Assembly: GCA_005503165.1 (NCBI GenBank)
Contig: SCNT01000010.1
Span: 1 to 64,000 of the forward strand
Direction of reading: 5' to 3'
Origin: Sphingomonadaceae bacterium 3R27E2-A
Lineage (GTDB): Bacteria; Pseudomonadota; Alphaproteobacteria; Sphingomonadales; Sphingomonadaceae
DNA length: 64,000 bases
The position numbers and the translations under genes were made by a program. The notes below the pieces were generated by a model. The model worked only from the letters and a program-made list of their open reading frames with translations. It did no database searches and was not told where the DNA came from. Of this stretch, positions 25,501 to 34,296 are shown piece after piece (position 1 is the first letter of the stretch; each line of letters starts with the position of its first letter).

Positions 25501-27046
25501 CGTCTACGAGGCGCTTTTCGGCGAGGCGTTCCGTCAGCAGAAGCTGAAAATCCTCGGGCTCGACAAGGTCGATGAAGCCGGACGCGATATGGCGCGAGCG
25601 ATCCGCCAGACCATAGGCCCCATCGAGGAACTCGGGGCGGCAGTTTCGGATGCTGTGGCTGATATTCGCGGTGCTGCCAATGATAACACCCCGACTGTCC
25701 AGACAGCGGAGATTGTCGTCACCGCGCAAAAATCGGTTCAGCGCGAACTGAAGGACACGCTCAAGGCACTCGGCGACAAAATCCTCGGCCCTGACTTGTC
25801 GGCCAGCATCGGCGACGCGGTTGGAAGCGCGCTGCGGGGCGCGGCAGTCGGCCAAGCGGCATCAGGGATTCTTCGCGACCTCGGCATCAAGCAGAGCAAG
25901 CTCGGGTCACAGATTGGCGGCGCGATCGGCTCATTCTTGCCCATCCCGGGCGGAGACATCATCGGCGGGGCGATCGGCGGAACCATTGGCGGCTTGTTCA
26001 AGAAGACGCCGAAGGGCTCGGCGACGATCACAGGCATCGACGACGATCCGGCCTATCGGGGCAGCGGCAAACTCCGCGCTGGTGTCACGGACATGGCCGG
26101 CGGCGTTCAGGCGCAACTTGCCCGAATTGCCGATGCGCTTGGGGCCGAGATCGGGTCCTTCCGGGTATCGATCGGCCAGCGCAAGAAGAGTTTCGTCGTG
26201 GACCCGACCGGTCAGGGCCGCACGAAGGGCGCCGGGGTTCAGAAATACGCGAGCGAGGAAGAGGCGGCGTACGCGGCCTTGCGAGACGCTCTGCTCGACG
26301 GGGCAGTCCAGGGTCTCCGCGCCGGCTCGCAACGCCTGCTGCAGGCTGGCAAGGACATCGACGTCGCGCTTCAGAAGGCGCTCGATTTCCAGAGCGTGTT
26401 CGATCGGCTCAAGCAGCGCGACGATCCCGTGGGCGCTGCTCTGGACACGCTCGACCGCGAGTTCACGCGCCTCAAGAAGATCTTCGCCGAGGCCGGGGCG
26501 ACGACCGAGGAATATGCCGAGCTCGAGCGGCTTTACGGCATCGAGCGGGCAGAAGCCGTCAAGGAAGCCGCGGAGCGCATGACCGCCTCGCTCAAGAGCC
26601 TCTACGACGACCTGACGATGGGCGACAACGGCCGCTCCCTTCGCGACCGCCTCGGCGCCGCGCAGGCCGCCTATGACCCGCTCAAGGCCCGCGTGGCCGC
26701 CGGGGACCGCAGCGCCTATGACGCCTATGCCGAGGCCGCGAAAGCCCTGCTCGACATCCAGCGCGAGTTCAGCGGCTCGCAGACGCCTTATTTCGAACTG
26801 CTCGACGAGATCACCCAGCTGACGAAGTTGCGGATCGACGCCGAGACGAACATCGCCAGCATCGCAGCGGGGCGGGACAGCCCGTTCACCTCGACGGGAC
26901 AGGCGAGCAACAATTATGCGCCGGTCGTCGGCGCGATCGAAAACCAGACGCAACAGCTTCTGCAGGGCTGGGCCGTGATGATGGGCCAATGGCAGCAATA
27001 TAACGGGGTCGGCGGCTTTACGACCCAGCGCTTCGGCACCCTATGA
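22583..27046 (+). CDS. Tail tape measure protein with M15-type peptidase domain
   Basis: A 1,487-residue protein, the longest in the phage. GTG start with GGAAGG upstream. Long Ala-rich helices at the N-terminus, hydrophobic stretches (~395-425; glycine-zipper-like GGAIGSFLPIPGGDIIGGAI ~1112-1131), and C-terminal helices, as in tape measures. Residues ~640-735 carry a VanY/M15-like unit: ISSYRSAAKQ, SPHQAYRAVDVD (H687, D694 as zinc ligands) and RKHFQW (H728). Such domains help the tail cross peptidoglycan during DNA entry. ATGA overlap with the tail tip gene. Confidence 0.9.
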   Translation: MTSFPAFITAEYDGSGNGFREFESAFEQSARSAEQRFTRVFDDIGAKIGKSLSRGLGSGGAIDLDVPGLRQVVADAKFSEQAFISLTRTASALAAETGDTSRATRDYIAALAAQTNEQQQAVRAAEAELATHTRLQAALDVTSDKQSRLAQAYRETFAEAAKAAQIEVNQLNASRAVGRQVAPAMSSRAIDNGAGYAALEQAARAADVYEKELADLRAQLDPLAAEQARLNAQLAIAAEALRKGDITAEQYQVRVQQLNATMDASAEASGRVRAGYASLNFQLQDIFQGIAMGVSPFTILAQQGGQLASALADIAAASKPVSSATASAASAVTGLNTATAAAKSSTLQLAAADVAAVPATNSLSAAARVETGALSGVAAAAAGAAAATNSLTTASRLATFAAGPYGAALIAAVSVLGMFALSSRKAGEETDKAKRSTLDFTDVLEYRAMSVTKFTEAINQLNASTEQLISTQARLADFTLANAQAQVADLDRRIAEIGKQISDLGPERTSGQVMARGFDVSTEAARARLTREYSDLVRQREVAMGSVTTAQIALAQRAVDELTDASAKLKGEYDRAIVDLTLRRQRSARSETTIGAEQPSDYISKEQYDRRILELKREYDRNAKVLKDSERTTTPRRTAQQVLGEFIKELEAQGIDVISSYRSAAKQNSLYKQGLTPLDGYSRPSPHQAYRAVDVDKNTLNEQAAYAAAQKVGLKGFQIVTESGGRKHFQWKGHGAPGEVDYQSAQRAAERAQREAAELQRAIDSAAESVSRLRGQFDEAPRDVDRATAAVIDLNQAIAQADAKLKAGGLTDEQKKVIEQTRDSAITTRDTLIPQFLKRPLTDELNEMRELVAAQDVMLNSGQAEYEVRSDMLDLARLLGAETLDQLAAQIQLRGITDDQVKAYGDMRRELRLQNIELEQQRERQQQLLQIVDDVASTTKNAIYDLFDGRGLGAAKSFLKGIFEVQKQALTEDVYEALFGEAFRQQKLKILGLDKVDEAGRDMARAIRQTIGPIEELGAAVSDAVADIRGAANDNTPTVQTAEIVVTAQKSVQRELKDTLKALGDKILGPDLSASIGDAVGSALRGAAVGQAASGILRDLGIKQSKLGSQIGGAIGSFLPIPGGDIIGGAIGGTIGGLFKKTPKGSATITGIDDDPAYRGSGKLRAGVTDMAGGVQAQLARIADALGAEIGSFRVSIGQRKKSFVVDPTGQGRTKGAGVQKYASEEEAAYAALRDALLDGAVQGLRAGSQRLLQAGKDIDVALQKALDFQSVFDRLKQRDDPVGAALDTLDREFTRLKKIFAEAGATTEEYAELERLYGIERAEAVKEAAERMTASLKSLYDDLTMGDNGRSLRDRLGAAQAAYDPLKARVAAGDRSAYDAYAEAAKALLDIQREFSGSQTPYFELLDEITQLTKLRIDAETNIASIAAGRDSPFTSTGQASNNYAPVVGAIENQTQQLLQGWAVMMGQWQQYNGVGGFTTQRFGTL

Positions 27047-29367
27047 TCGTCTTCCTAGAGGTCACCCCGCGGTGGCCTCTCCCGGCAACGGTCGTGCGGG
27101 TCTGCTCCGCCGCCGACCGGCGCGCCCAGACATGGGACGGGCATCGGTGGGCGGCGGCGCTTTACGACCCCGGGACCCTCTCGGTTTCGCTTTTCACCGG
27201 CGATCTTGGGGCGGCGATCGACAGCGGGTCTTCGCCGATCGTGATCGCCGAGACGGCGCTCTTGCAACTCTTCCCCGCCGCGGAGACCATCCGATGGGAA
27301 AGCGCGCTGGTCCGGATGTGGGCAGGGACATTCACGACCAGCCCGGGCGGTGCATATCCCTATGAAAACACGGTCACGCAGGTCTTTTCGGGGAAGGTCA
27401 GCCGGTTCGAAAAAGACGGGGGCGCGATCAAGCTGACGCTCGACGCCCGGGGCGAGGCGGGCGATACAAAGGTTCTGAACCGCGAATATGCGGGGACCGG
27501 CGATGCCGAGGGCGGGCTCGACCTCAAGGGCCGGTTGAAGCCGTGGGTGTTCGGCGCGGCGAAGAATGTCGAGCCGGTGCTGATCGACACCGACAACAGC
27601 GTCTACCAGTTCAGCGGCTATGGCGCGATCCTCGGAGTCGACGCGCTTTATGAGCGTGGGGCGAGCTTCGGAGCGAGCATCGGTGACTATGCGGACTATG
27701 CTGCGCTTGTGGCGGCAACGATCCCCGCCGGCCGCTGGGGAACCTGTCTGGCCGAGGGCCTCGTTCGGCTCGGCGCGCCGCAATTTGGCGTGATAACCGG
27801 CGACGTCGAGGGCGATACCGTCGGCGGCACGTTCTGGCGCCTCACGGGCGAGATTTTGCAGCGTATCGCCGATGAGCGGGACATCGACCCGGCGACGATC
27901 GACACGGCCTCTCTGGACGCGCTTGACGACTTCGCTTCGGGCTTGCCGAACGGCGGGGTCATCAATCTCGTGCTGACCGAGCAGACGACGTTCCTCGACC
28001 TCGCACGCCGCCTGTGCGCGCCGCTGAATGCCCAAGCCGGATATTCGCTGCTCGGGAAGCTGTTCGCCTGCCGGGTCGCGATCGGAACGCCGAGCTTCAC
28101 GATCGACAGCATGGGCCGTCGCCTTCCGATTGCGGCAAACTTCATCGAAGCCGACACGCCCCCGCCGTTCAAGAAGATCGTCATGGCGGCCGAGACGAGC
28201 TGGCGGGTTCACGACCTGTCGACCGAAGTCGCCTTCTACGCAGACATCATCCCGGTCGGGAATTATTCGGCGACGGAGACTTATCGCGAGGGCAACGTCG
28301 TCACCCTGCCCGACGGATCGACCTGGCTCTATACCAACCCGACCGCGACTTCCGGCAACTATCCGCCCGACAGCCCCTCATACTGGGCATCGCTCAGCAG
28401 CGGCGGCGTGCAGACGATCCGCGTGCCCGACCCGCCACCCGAAGACCCGCCGGAAGGCACGCTCTATTTCGACGACGTCAACAATCAGTTCCGGTTCGAG
28501 GGGCTGGCGCTGGTCTTCGAAGGGGAGCCGATCCTGTTCGAAGGCGACCCCGTCGACGGACCCGGCTACGTCTATGTCGTGCCGGACGCGCTGGGCAACA
28601 ACGCCTATGTCGTGACGATCGCGCCGCCGCTGACGCAGACGATCTATAAGGACTTCGCCGGGACGCAGCTGCCGGGTCAGTTCCCGCCGCGCGTGCTGAC
28701 CCCGGCCGTGTCCCAAGGCGGCGTCGACATCCGAACGGGCAATCAGGTCCAATACAGCATCACGACCAGCGGTGTGACGGCGACGATCAACAATATCGCC
28801 GGAAGCCCGGACAAGGGACGCATCACGGTCACTGCCGGCGGCATCGGGCACATCATGCTCTCGGTCACGGTCGATGGGGTCGCCTACCCCGCCTACAAGA
28901 TCCAGTTCGTCCTGCAGCAAGCCGCGGCCCCCAATCCGGGGGGAACAGGATCGAAGAGCGGGAGCGATTCGACCTTCCCCTATCTGACATCGGGGAGCTT
29001 CACCGAAACCGCCGGGCCCTTCACGGTGACGGTCGGAAGCGGCGAGGACATCTCGTGCGCCTTTCCGGCGACCTATGCCGTTAACGACACCGGCTTTGCG
29101 ACGTCGTCGCTGGTCGGGAAATGGCAAAGCTCGCCAGCCGGAGCCGGGACGTGGACCGATGCGCCGGGGTCGCCGATCGAGGGTAGCGAGGCAAGTTTCG
29201 ATCCCGAGACGTTCGACAGCGACGCGGGCTATGGCCTGTTCAACCAGACGATCACCGGCCTTTCGGCGGGTGATTACGACGTTCGGTTCGTCGCCGCGCT
29301 GGACATCGTCCTCGGCACCCCGAGCCTCGAAATCTTCGGCAGCACGGCAACCGTGCTCGTCCAATAA
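27043..29367 (+). CDS. Tail tip / baseplate hub protein
   Basis: A 774-residue protein coupled to the tape measure by ATGA. The first ~400 residues resemble tail hub proteins (TLSVSLFTGDLGAAIDSGSS; AKLTLDARG-type KLTLDARGEAGD; GGVINLVLTEQTTFLDLARR). Residues ~405-450 look like a small carbohydrate-binding module (YREGNVVTLPDGSTWLYTNP). Beta-sandwich-like domains follow to the C-terminus, including an Ig-like segment. Probably the central tip that contacts the cell and anchors the spike encoded next. Confidence 0.7.
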   Translation: MIVFLEVTPRWPLPATVVRVCSAADRRAQTWDGHRWAAALYDPGTLSVSLFTGDLGAAIDSGSSPIVIAETALLQLFPAAETIRWESALVRMWAGTFTTSPGGAYPYENTVTQVFSGKVSRFEKDGGAIKLTLDARGEAGDTKVLNREYAGTGDAEGGLDLKGRLKPWVFGAAKNVEPVLIDTDNSVYQFSGYGAILGVDALYERGASFGASIGDYADYAALVAATIPAGRWGTCLAEGLVRLGAPQFGVITGDVEGDTVGGTFWRLTGEILQRIADERDIDPATIDTASLDALDDFASGLPNGGVINLVLTEQTTFLDLARRLCAPLNAQAGYSLLGKLFACRVAIGTPSFTIDSMGRRLPIAANFIEADTPPPFKKIVMAAETSWRVHDLSTEVAFYADIIPVGNYSATETYREGNVVTLPDGSTWLYTNPTATSGNYPPDSPSYWASLSSGGVQTIRVPDPPPEDPPEGTLYFDDVNNQFRFEGLALVFEGEPILFEGDPVDGPGYVYVVPDALGNNAYVVTIAPPLTQTIYKDFAGTQLPGQFPPRVLTPAVSQGGVDIRTGNQVQYSITTSGVTATINNIAGSPDKGRITVTAGGIGHIMLSVTVDGVAYPAYKIQFVLQQAAAPNPGGTGSKSGSDSTFPYLTSGSFTETAGPFTVTVGSGEDISCAFPATYAVNDTGFATSSLVGKWQSSPAGAGTWTDAPGSPIEGSEASFDPETFDSDAGYGLFNQTITGLSAGDYDVRFVAALDIVLGTPSLEIFGSTATVLVQ

Positions 29368-29379
29368 TCGGAGAATTTC

Positions 29380-31974
29380 ATGTCAACCGACGCCACCACG
29401 GCGCCGATCCTTTCGGCGGCCGACCTTTCGCTTGCGCAGCTGCTGGCGATCAAGGACGGCTCGCCGAAGTCGTTCGTGCGCGTTCAGATGACATCGATCC
29501 TGGCGCTGATTACCGGCGCGGCGACAGGGCTGCTGAGCTATGCGACGGTCGCGCTGATGGAAGCCGACACGGCGCAACCCGATGGCGCGCTCGCGAAAGT
29601 CTATGCGAACAACGACGACCCGGAGGATCCTGAGAACGGCTTCTATCAGTGGGACGATGGCGCGAGCGAGTGGGTAGGCGCGCCCTGGGTGGCCAACTAT
29701 TTCCTGTCGATCGTTCAGCCCGCTGTGGACGAAGCGACTGCGATCCTGACCGACCCCGGCTTCATCGCCGTGTCGGCGGACCTCACCGGCGACAACGACA
29801 TTGGCACGGTCGCGACCAACATTGCAGACGTAACGACGTGCGCGGACAATCTGGCGGACATTCAGGCTGCGCCGGGGGCGGCCGCAGACGCGCTGACCGC
29901 AGCGGCTTCGGTATATGTGACCAGCAGCGCCCATGCCCTGGCCTCGGGAAACCGCACGACCACCGCCATTGCAAACGGCGGCAGCTTCACCACGACCCTG
30001 ACCCTTGGCGGCGGCACGATCCTCAACCTGATCAACGGCAATGTCACCAACGACAACAGCAACGCGGTCACGCTGACCGGCATCGCCCTCACCGGGCACG
30101 AGTTGTTCCGCTGGATTTTCCCCCTCGGCCGATCGCTGATCTGCGACAGCGTCACGATCAAGAACAGCGGCACGCAGAGCTATGGCGCGGGCACCTTCTA
30201 TGCACTGAAAAACGACGGCACCTGGGTCGCGGTCAGCACCAGTTCGAACCTCGGCGGAGCGACGTCGGTCACCATCGCGCTGACCGCGATCGACAAGGGG
30301 GGCTATCTCGGCCTCAAATGCGTGTTCGACAGCGGGACCGCAGGCAGCGGGCGGATGCTGGAGATCGAGTTCAAATTCGCGAACGGCGCGCAGGATACGC
30401 TTTATAAGATTCCGCCGGAGACGGCGCGCGGCAAGGTGCTGACCCAGCAGAGCGCGAACCCCGGCGATGTCGTGTTCGCCGAACCGATCGATTTCAACGC
30501 CGCCGCCGTTTCGGGCGCCGGGCTGCTGTGCGAATATTTCTTCAACGAGGGGACGGGCGAGACCGTCTACGACCGCTCGGGCAACGGACGGCATATCGTT
30601 TTCGACAGCGGCCATCGCGCGACCTATGGCGGGGTGTTCGGCACCAACTATGCCTGGACCAAGCGCGGGCTGCTGCTGCGCAAGGCGATGATCCAGTCGC
30701 CGAGCCTGACCAGCACGCGCACCGTTGTCGCTGTCTATGTCCCGCTGCGCGAGGACGGCAGCAACGTCCAGTGGAACGTCAGCAACAACACCGCGATCAA
30801 TTCCAACCATGCCCGCATGGCGTCGGGCGGGTCGACGCAATCGACGCAGACCGTCCATGTCGGGCATGGCGGCGAGGGCGTCGTACCGCTTTATCGCGAC
30901 GCCAGCACCAACGGCTATGCGATCAGCCGCGGCGGGCCGTTGCTGGTCTTCTCGGAAAGCAGTGCCGGGATCACCGGCAATCTCGGGATGGGTGGGCAGT
31001 GCAACGTCACCGTCGATACGGTGCGGTCGACCCAGATGGTCTGCGTCTATTTCGCGGTCTATTCGGGCACGCTGACCAGTGACCAGCGCACATCGATCCG
31101 GCGCGCCCTTCGCCGTGCGCTCGCGGTTCGCGGGATTTACTTCGACTGGCGCGACTGCGAGGTAGTTCACGCCGGGGCCTGCAATTACGGCCAGTCGAAT
31201 ACCGGCAACCTCTCGATTAGCCCCGCCGATCTGTCGGCTGCCAATGTCACGGCCCTGTCGTTGACCCCCAACACTTTCATCCTGTCCGCAGGGCGACGCG
31301 TCGACTCCACGCCGATGGCGACCCCTTCGGAGTATCGCGTCGGCTTCAACAGCTTTCCCGGCTTCCGCGCGCTCGGCATGGGCTACGAAGCGGGCATGGC
31401 GCTGGCGCACGAAAAGGCGAACGGCACCGCGCGCCGTAAGCTGGCGATCTGCAAGGTCGCGGCGGGCAGTTCGAACATCTCGGACTCCACCGCGCTTAGC
31501 TGGAATGTCTCGGTCAACCCCGGCACGGGAATGCTCGGCTTCGCGCTCAAGGCGTGGCGCGACCTCGAGCAGCATTTCCTGAACCGCGGGGAGGGCGTGC
31601 GGCTATTCGCGGTCAACACCCAGAACGGCGAGCAGGAAGCGAATAACACCGGCGTCGCGAACGGCTGGCCCGCCTCATATCAGGCGAACATGCAGGGCAT
31701 ATGGGACAAGCTGAAAGAGCAGCTTCTGTTCAACGGGCTCAAGATGCAGGTGGGCGAGTTGTTCCCGTTCGATACGGGGCAGAGCAACTACACGCAGGCC
31801 GGGGTCGATGACGTGAGGGCTGCGCAGGCGGCGTTCGTCGCTGCCAACCCGAGTGATACCTCGCTCATCACAAGTACCACCGGCCTCAAGCAGACCGACA
31901 AGTTGCACATCACCGCCGACAACAGCGTCGTTCGCGGCGAAACGCAATTCTATCCCGGCATGGGGATCGTGTGA
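29380..31974 (+). CDS. Tail spike/fiber with LamG-like and SGNH-esterase domains
   Basis: An 864-residue protein with a CGGAGA site. The N-terminal ~120 residues probably attach to the tail. A concanavalin/LamG-like segment starts near 385 (LCEYFFNEGTGETVYDRSGN). The C-terminal third is an SGNH/sialate O-acetylesterase-like hydrolase: NYGQSNTG (Ser606), TQNGEQEANN, and DKLHITADN (D840, H843). Such spikes deacetylate or cut surface polysaccharide to reach the receptor. Substrate unknown. Confidence 0.75.
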   Translation: MSTDATTAPILSAADLSLAQLLAIKDGSPKSFVRVQMTSILALITGAATGLLSYATVALMEADTAQPDGALAKVYANNDDPEDPENGFYQWDDGASEWVGAPWVANYFLSIVQPAVDEATAILTDPGFIAVSADLTGDNDIGTVATNIADVTTCADNLADIQAAPGAAADALTAAASVYVTSSAHALASGNRTTTAIANGGSFTTTLTLGGGTILNLINGNVTNDNSNAVTLTGIALTGHELFRWIFPLGRSLICDSVTIKNSGTQSYGAGTFYALKNDGTWVAVSTSSNLGGATSVTIALTAIDKGGYLGLKCVFDSGTAGSGRMLEIEFKFANGAQDTLYKIPPETARGKVLTQQSANPGDVVFAEPIDFNAAAVSGAGLLCEYFFNEGTGETVYDRSGNGRHIVFDSGHRATYGGVFGTNYAWTKRGLLLRKAMIQSPSLTSTRTVVAVYVPLREDGSNVQWNVSNNTAINSNHARMASGGSTQSTQTVHVGHGGEGVVPLYRDASTNGYAISRGGPLLVFSESSAGITGNLGMGGQCNVTVDTVRSTQMVCVYFAVYSGTLTSDQRTSIRRALRRALAVRGIYFDWRDCEVVHAGACNYGQSNTGNLSISPADLSAANVTALSLTPNTFILSAGRRVDSTPMATPSEYRVGFNSFPGFRALGMGYEAGMALAHEKANGTARRKLAICKVAAGSSNISDSTALSWNVSVNPGTGMLGFALKAWRDLEQHFLNRGEGVRLFAVNTQNGEQEANNTGVANGWPASYQANMQGIWDKLKEQLLFNGLKMQVGELFPFDTGQSNYTQAGVDDVRAAQAAFVAANPSDTSLITSTTGLKQTDKLHITADNSVVRGETQFYPGMGIV

Positions 31975-32084
31975 TGCTCGTCGTCAACCGGGCTCGGCCA
32001 CACGAACGGCAGCGCCAGCATCGCCGCGAAGAAGGCGATTGCGACGCCGCCGCCGAGCAGGGCCAAGACTTGTTTCCGGTTCAT
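31950..32084 (-). CDS. Possible small membrane protein, antisense to the spike end
   Basis: A 44-residue leftward frame MNRKQVLALLGGGVAIAFFA... with one convincing membrane span and a charged tail (PSPVDDEHHTIPMPG). It overlaps the last 25 bases of the spike gene on the other strand. No ribosome site is visible; an upstream start would add 21 residues. It fills the 185-nt gap between the spike and lysis genes. Confidence 0.35.
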   Translation of the reverse strand: MNRKQVLALLGGGVAIAFFAAMLALPFVWPSPVDDEHHTIPMPG

Positions 32085-32159
32085 CGGCACGGTCTGCCAT
32101 CGACATTCGCCCCCGTCAATCGGACCTCGCCTAACCCCTCCTGACATCGGAGACGTGAA

Positions 32160-32288
32160 ATGCTCGTGCTGGACGCTGCGGTTTGCGGCGCATTCTTTGT
32201 TGGCGGCCTTCTGATCGGCGCGGTCACAGTCTTCGGGCTCGGCTTCACGAGCTGGTGCTACGGCTGGCCGCGCGGGGTGTGGAAGTGA
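32160..32288 (+). CDS. Small membrane peptide of the lysis region
   Basis: A 42-residue peptide, MLVLDAAVCGAFFVGGLLIG..., one membrane span and a basic end (WPRGVWK). GGAGA lies 6 nt before ATG; GTGA overlap with the next gene. Position among lysis genes suggests a holin- or antiholin-like role (inference). Confidence 0.5.
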   Translation: MLVLDAAVCGAFFVGGLLIGAVTVFGLGFTSWCYGWPRGVWK

Positions 32289-32599
32289 CGGGCGGTCAGG
32301 ACATCCAGGCGCTCGCCGTAAAGGTCGGCGAGATCAGCGGCCAGCTGCGCGAAATGTATCATGCGCAGAACAACATGGCCCAAAAGGTCGACTTCCTGAC
32401 CGAAAAAGCCCTGCTCGCCCCGACGACGGCGTCTCTCGACGAACTGACCAAGCGCATCGACGCCCTGGAGTCCGAGCGCGATCGCCGTGACGGAGCAACT
32501 GGGCTCGGCGCTGCAATTCTAAAATCACCCGCTGTTGGATGGCTGGTCGGCCTTGCTGCTGCGGCCCTTGCCGTTGTCAAAGGAGATGTGTTGCGATGA
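32285..32599 (+). CDS. Coiled-coil protein with C-terminal membrane span (lysis region)
   Basis: A 104-residue protein from GTG. It has a helical coiled-coil body (IQALAVKVGEISGQLREMYH, ASLDELTKRIDALESERDRR) and one C-terminal hydrophobic segment (AVGWLVGLAAAALAVV). This layout is common for small phage membrane proteins beside endolysins, some of them holins. ATGA overlap with the endolysin gene. Confidence 0.55.
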   Translation: MTGGQDIQALAVKVGEISGQLREMYHAQNNMAQKVDFLTEKALLAPTTASLDELTKRIDALESERDRRDGATGLGAAILKSPAVGWLVGLAAAALAVVKGDVLR

Positions 32600-33297
32600 A
32601 CCTCAGAGACCTGCAGCTGTGGCTCAACGCCCACGGCGCGAACCTGATCGTCGATGGGCTGCGCGGCCCGGCGACGCGATCGGCGATCCTGAATGTCTTC
32701 GTCAACCGCGGCGCGCCGGCGGTGACCCCCGCCGAAATCGCGGAGATCGCGGCGCGGCTGGGCGGCTCCGCTCGACAGCTGGCGGCGGTGGCAAAGGTCG
32801 AAAGCGCCGGTGGCGGCTGGGACGACGCAGGGCGCCTGAAATGCCTTTACGAGCGCCATTATTTCTGGCGCCGCCTTCGGGTCAATATCCCGTTCCTCTC
32901 GAACCCGACCCCCGGCGGCTACACGATCGACGCCGACCGCGACGGCATCAATGATAGCTGGGAAAAGGTGGCCGATGCTGCCATGCGCTCGCCGATCGCT
33001 GCCTTCGAGAGTGCGAGCTGGGGCAAATTCCAGATCATGGGCGCCCATGCGTTCGCAGATCCCAAGGATTGGCCGAGAGCGGTGTTTCAGGGCAATGCGG
33101 TCGAGTTCGTGTGGTGGCTGACCCGCGCCGAGCGCAACCATTATGAGGCGCTCGCTCGCTTCATCGAGGTGAACGGGTTGCGCAAGGCCTTCCAGCAGTT
33201 GTCGACCAACCCCGCCGACTGTCTCGCCTTCGCAAGAGGTTACAACGGGAAGGGCCAAAAGGGCTATGACCGCAAGCTGGCGGAGGCGATGCGATGA
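32596..33297 (+). CDS. Endolysin, N-acetylmuramidase domain
   Basis: A 233-residue protein. An N-terminal ~50-residue part (LRDLQLWLNAHGANLIVDGLRG) resembles a peptidoglycan-binding repeat. The catalytic part begins RQLAAVAKVESAGGGWDDAG, where the Glu in VESAG is the expected catalytic residue of DUF3380-type muramidases. FLYERHYFWR-like LYERHYFWRRL and SWGKFQIMGAHA support this family. No signal peptide, so release should need a holin. ATGA overlaps on both sides. Confidence 0.85.
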   Translation: MNLRDLQLWLNAHGANLIVDGLRGPATRSAILNVFVNRGAPAVTPAEIAEIAARLGGSARQLAAVAKVESAGGGWDDAGRLKCLYERHYFWRRLRVNIPFLSNPTPGGYTIDADRDGINDSWEKVADAAMRSPIAAFESASWGKFQIMGAHAFADPKDWPRAVFQGNAVEFVWWLTRAERNHYEALARFIEVNGLRKAFQQLSTNPADCLAFARGYNGKGQKGYDRKLAEAMR

Positions 33298-33632
33298 ACG
33301 AGCGTCAAGCTTTCACCGCTGGCCTGTTCGCGGTCCTCGGCCTCATGCTGCTCATGGCCTGGGACAATCCTAAGCTCTGGGACGTGAAGCTGTTCGAGGT
33401 GCTACTGCAAGGCGTCGCACTCACCGGGCTGCTCAATATGGCCGGCGCATTCCATTTCACCGCGAACAAGCACGCCGAGCAGGCGAGCGACAACACCGGC
33501 AAGGCGTTCGAGGCAATCGCGGCCGCAGCTGCCGCGACCCCCGCCGATCATCAGACCGACGCAGCCGTCGCTGCCGAGCAAGTCGCTGGCGCAGCGGTCG
33601 ACGAGGCCGAGCGCATCAAGGGAGAGGGCTGA
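33294..33632 (+). CDS. Putative holin
   Basis: A 112-residue protein with two membrane segments (AFTAGLFAVLGLMLLMAW, 5-22; LLQGVALTGLLNMAGAF, 37-53) and a long Ala-rich, charged C-terminus. Located between endolysin and spanin-like genes. Two-span proteins here are usually holins, but there is no sequence signature. Confidence 0.55.
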   Translation: MNERQAFTAGLFAVLGLMLLMAWDNPKLWDVKLFEVLLQGVALTGLLNMAGAFHFTANKHAEQASDNTGKAFEAIAAAAAATPADHQTDAAVAAEQVAGAAVDEAERIKGEG

Positions 33633-34003
33633 TGGTCAAGAATATGTTCCCGTGGCTGCGCGGTCTCTCGCTCGCGTGGAAGCTGGTCGTGCTGCTCGGG
33701 CTGATCCTGCTCGCCATGCTGGCCGTCAATCTGCTGTTCGGCGGCAATGCCGAAAAGGTGAAGGCCGACCTCGGCGCGAACCAGACCGACGCGGCGCTCG
33801 AAAGCGGCTCCGATGCGGTCGATACCGTGGGCAGGGCTGGCGATCGGGAAGCCGACATCGACCGCACGACGGCGAGCAACGCCGAATCTATCTATAGCGC
33901 CGACGGAGCGACAGAAGCTGTCACCCCCGCTGTGCGCGATGCTGGTCTTGCCGCACTGTGCCGCCGCGCTGCCTATAAGGACGATCCCCGATGCGCAAAA
34001 TGA
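33632..34003 (+). CDS. Rz-like inner-membrane spanin
   Basis: A 123-residue protein: one N-terminal membrane anchor (LVVLLGLILLAMLAVNLLF, ~18-36), then a periplasmic helical part ending DAGLAALCRRAAYKDDPRCA. The small lipoprotein gene overlaps its 3' end by 13 nt out of frame, the usual Rz/Rz1 arrangement. Confidence 0.65.
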   Translation: MVKNMFPWLRGLSLAWKLVVLLGLILLAMLAVNLLFGGNAEKVKADLGANQTDAALESGSDAVDTVGRAGDREADIDRTTASNAESIYSADGATEAVTPAVRDAGLAALCRRAAYKDDPRCAK

Positions 34004-34296
34004 TCTTGCTCACCCCCCTTCTGCTCGCTGGATGCGTTACGACGGGTCCGATTATCGCCAGTCAGAGCGCGTGCTCGACCATCATCCCCGATAGCTGGCG
34101 ATCGCCGGTCCCGGGAGCCCCGTTGCCCGCGGGGGAAGACGTAGGCGATTGGGTGGCGTTCGGCGATGCGCAGACCGGGCAACTCGACAAGGCGAACGGT
34201 CGGACGGCGGACAGCATCGGGATCGTTGAGAGGTGCGAGCAGCGGGACCGCGAGGCCATCCGCAAATCCCGGCCTAAGTTTCTCGGGATATTCTGA
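33991..34296 (+). CDS. Rz1-like outer-membrane lipoprotein spanin
   Basis: A 101-residue protein with a lipoprotein signal (MRKMILLTPLLLAGC, acylated Cys15) and a short Pro-rich stretch after it (SPVPGAPLP). Overlaps the Rz-like gene. With that partner it should fuse inner and outer membranes in the last step of lysis. Confidence 0.65.
   Translation: MRKMILLTPLLLAGCVTTGPIIASQSACSTIIPDSWRSPVPGAPLPAGEDVGDWVAFGDAQTGQLDKANGRTADSIGIVERCEQRDREAIRKSRPKFLGIF

Noticed and set aside
29383-31575. Leftward 730-codon open frame
   Set aside because: Lies entirely antisense to the tail spike; Arg/Ala-rich composition typical of a shadow in high-GC DNA.
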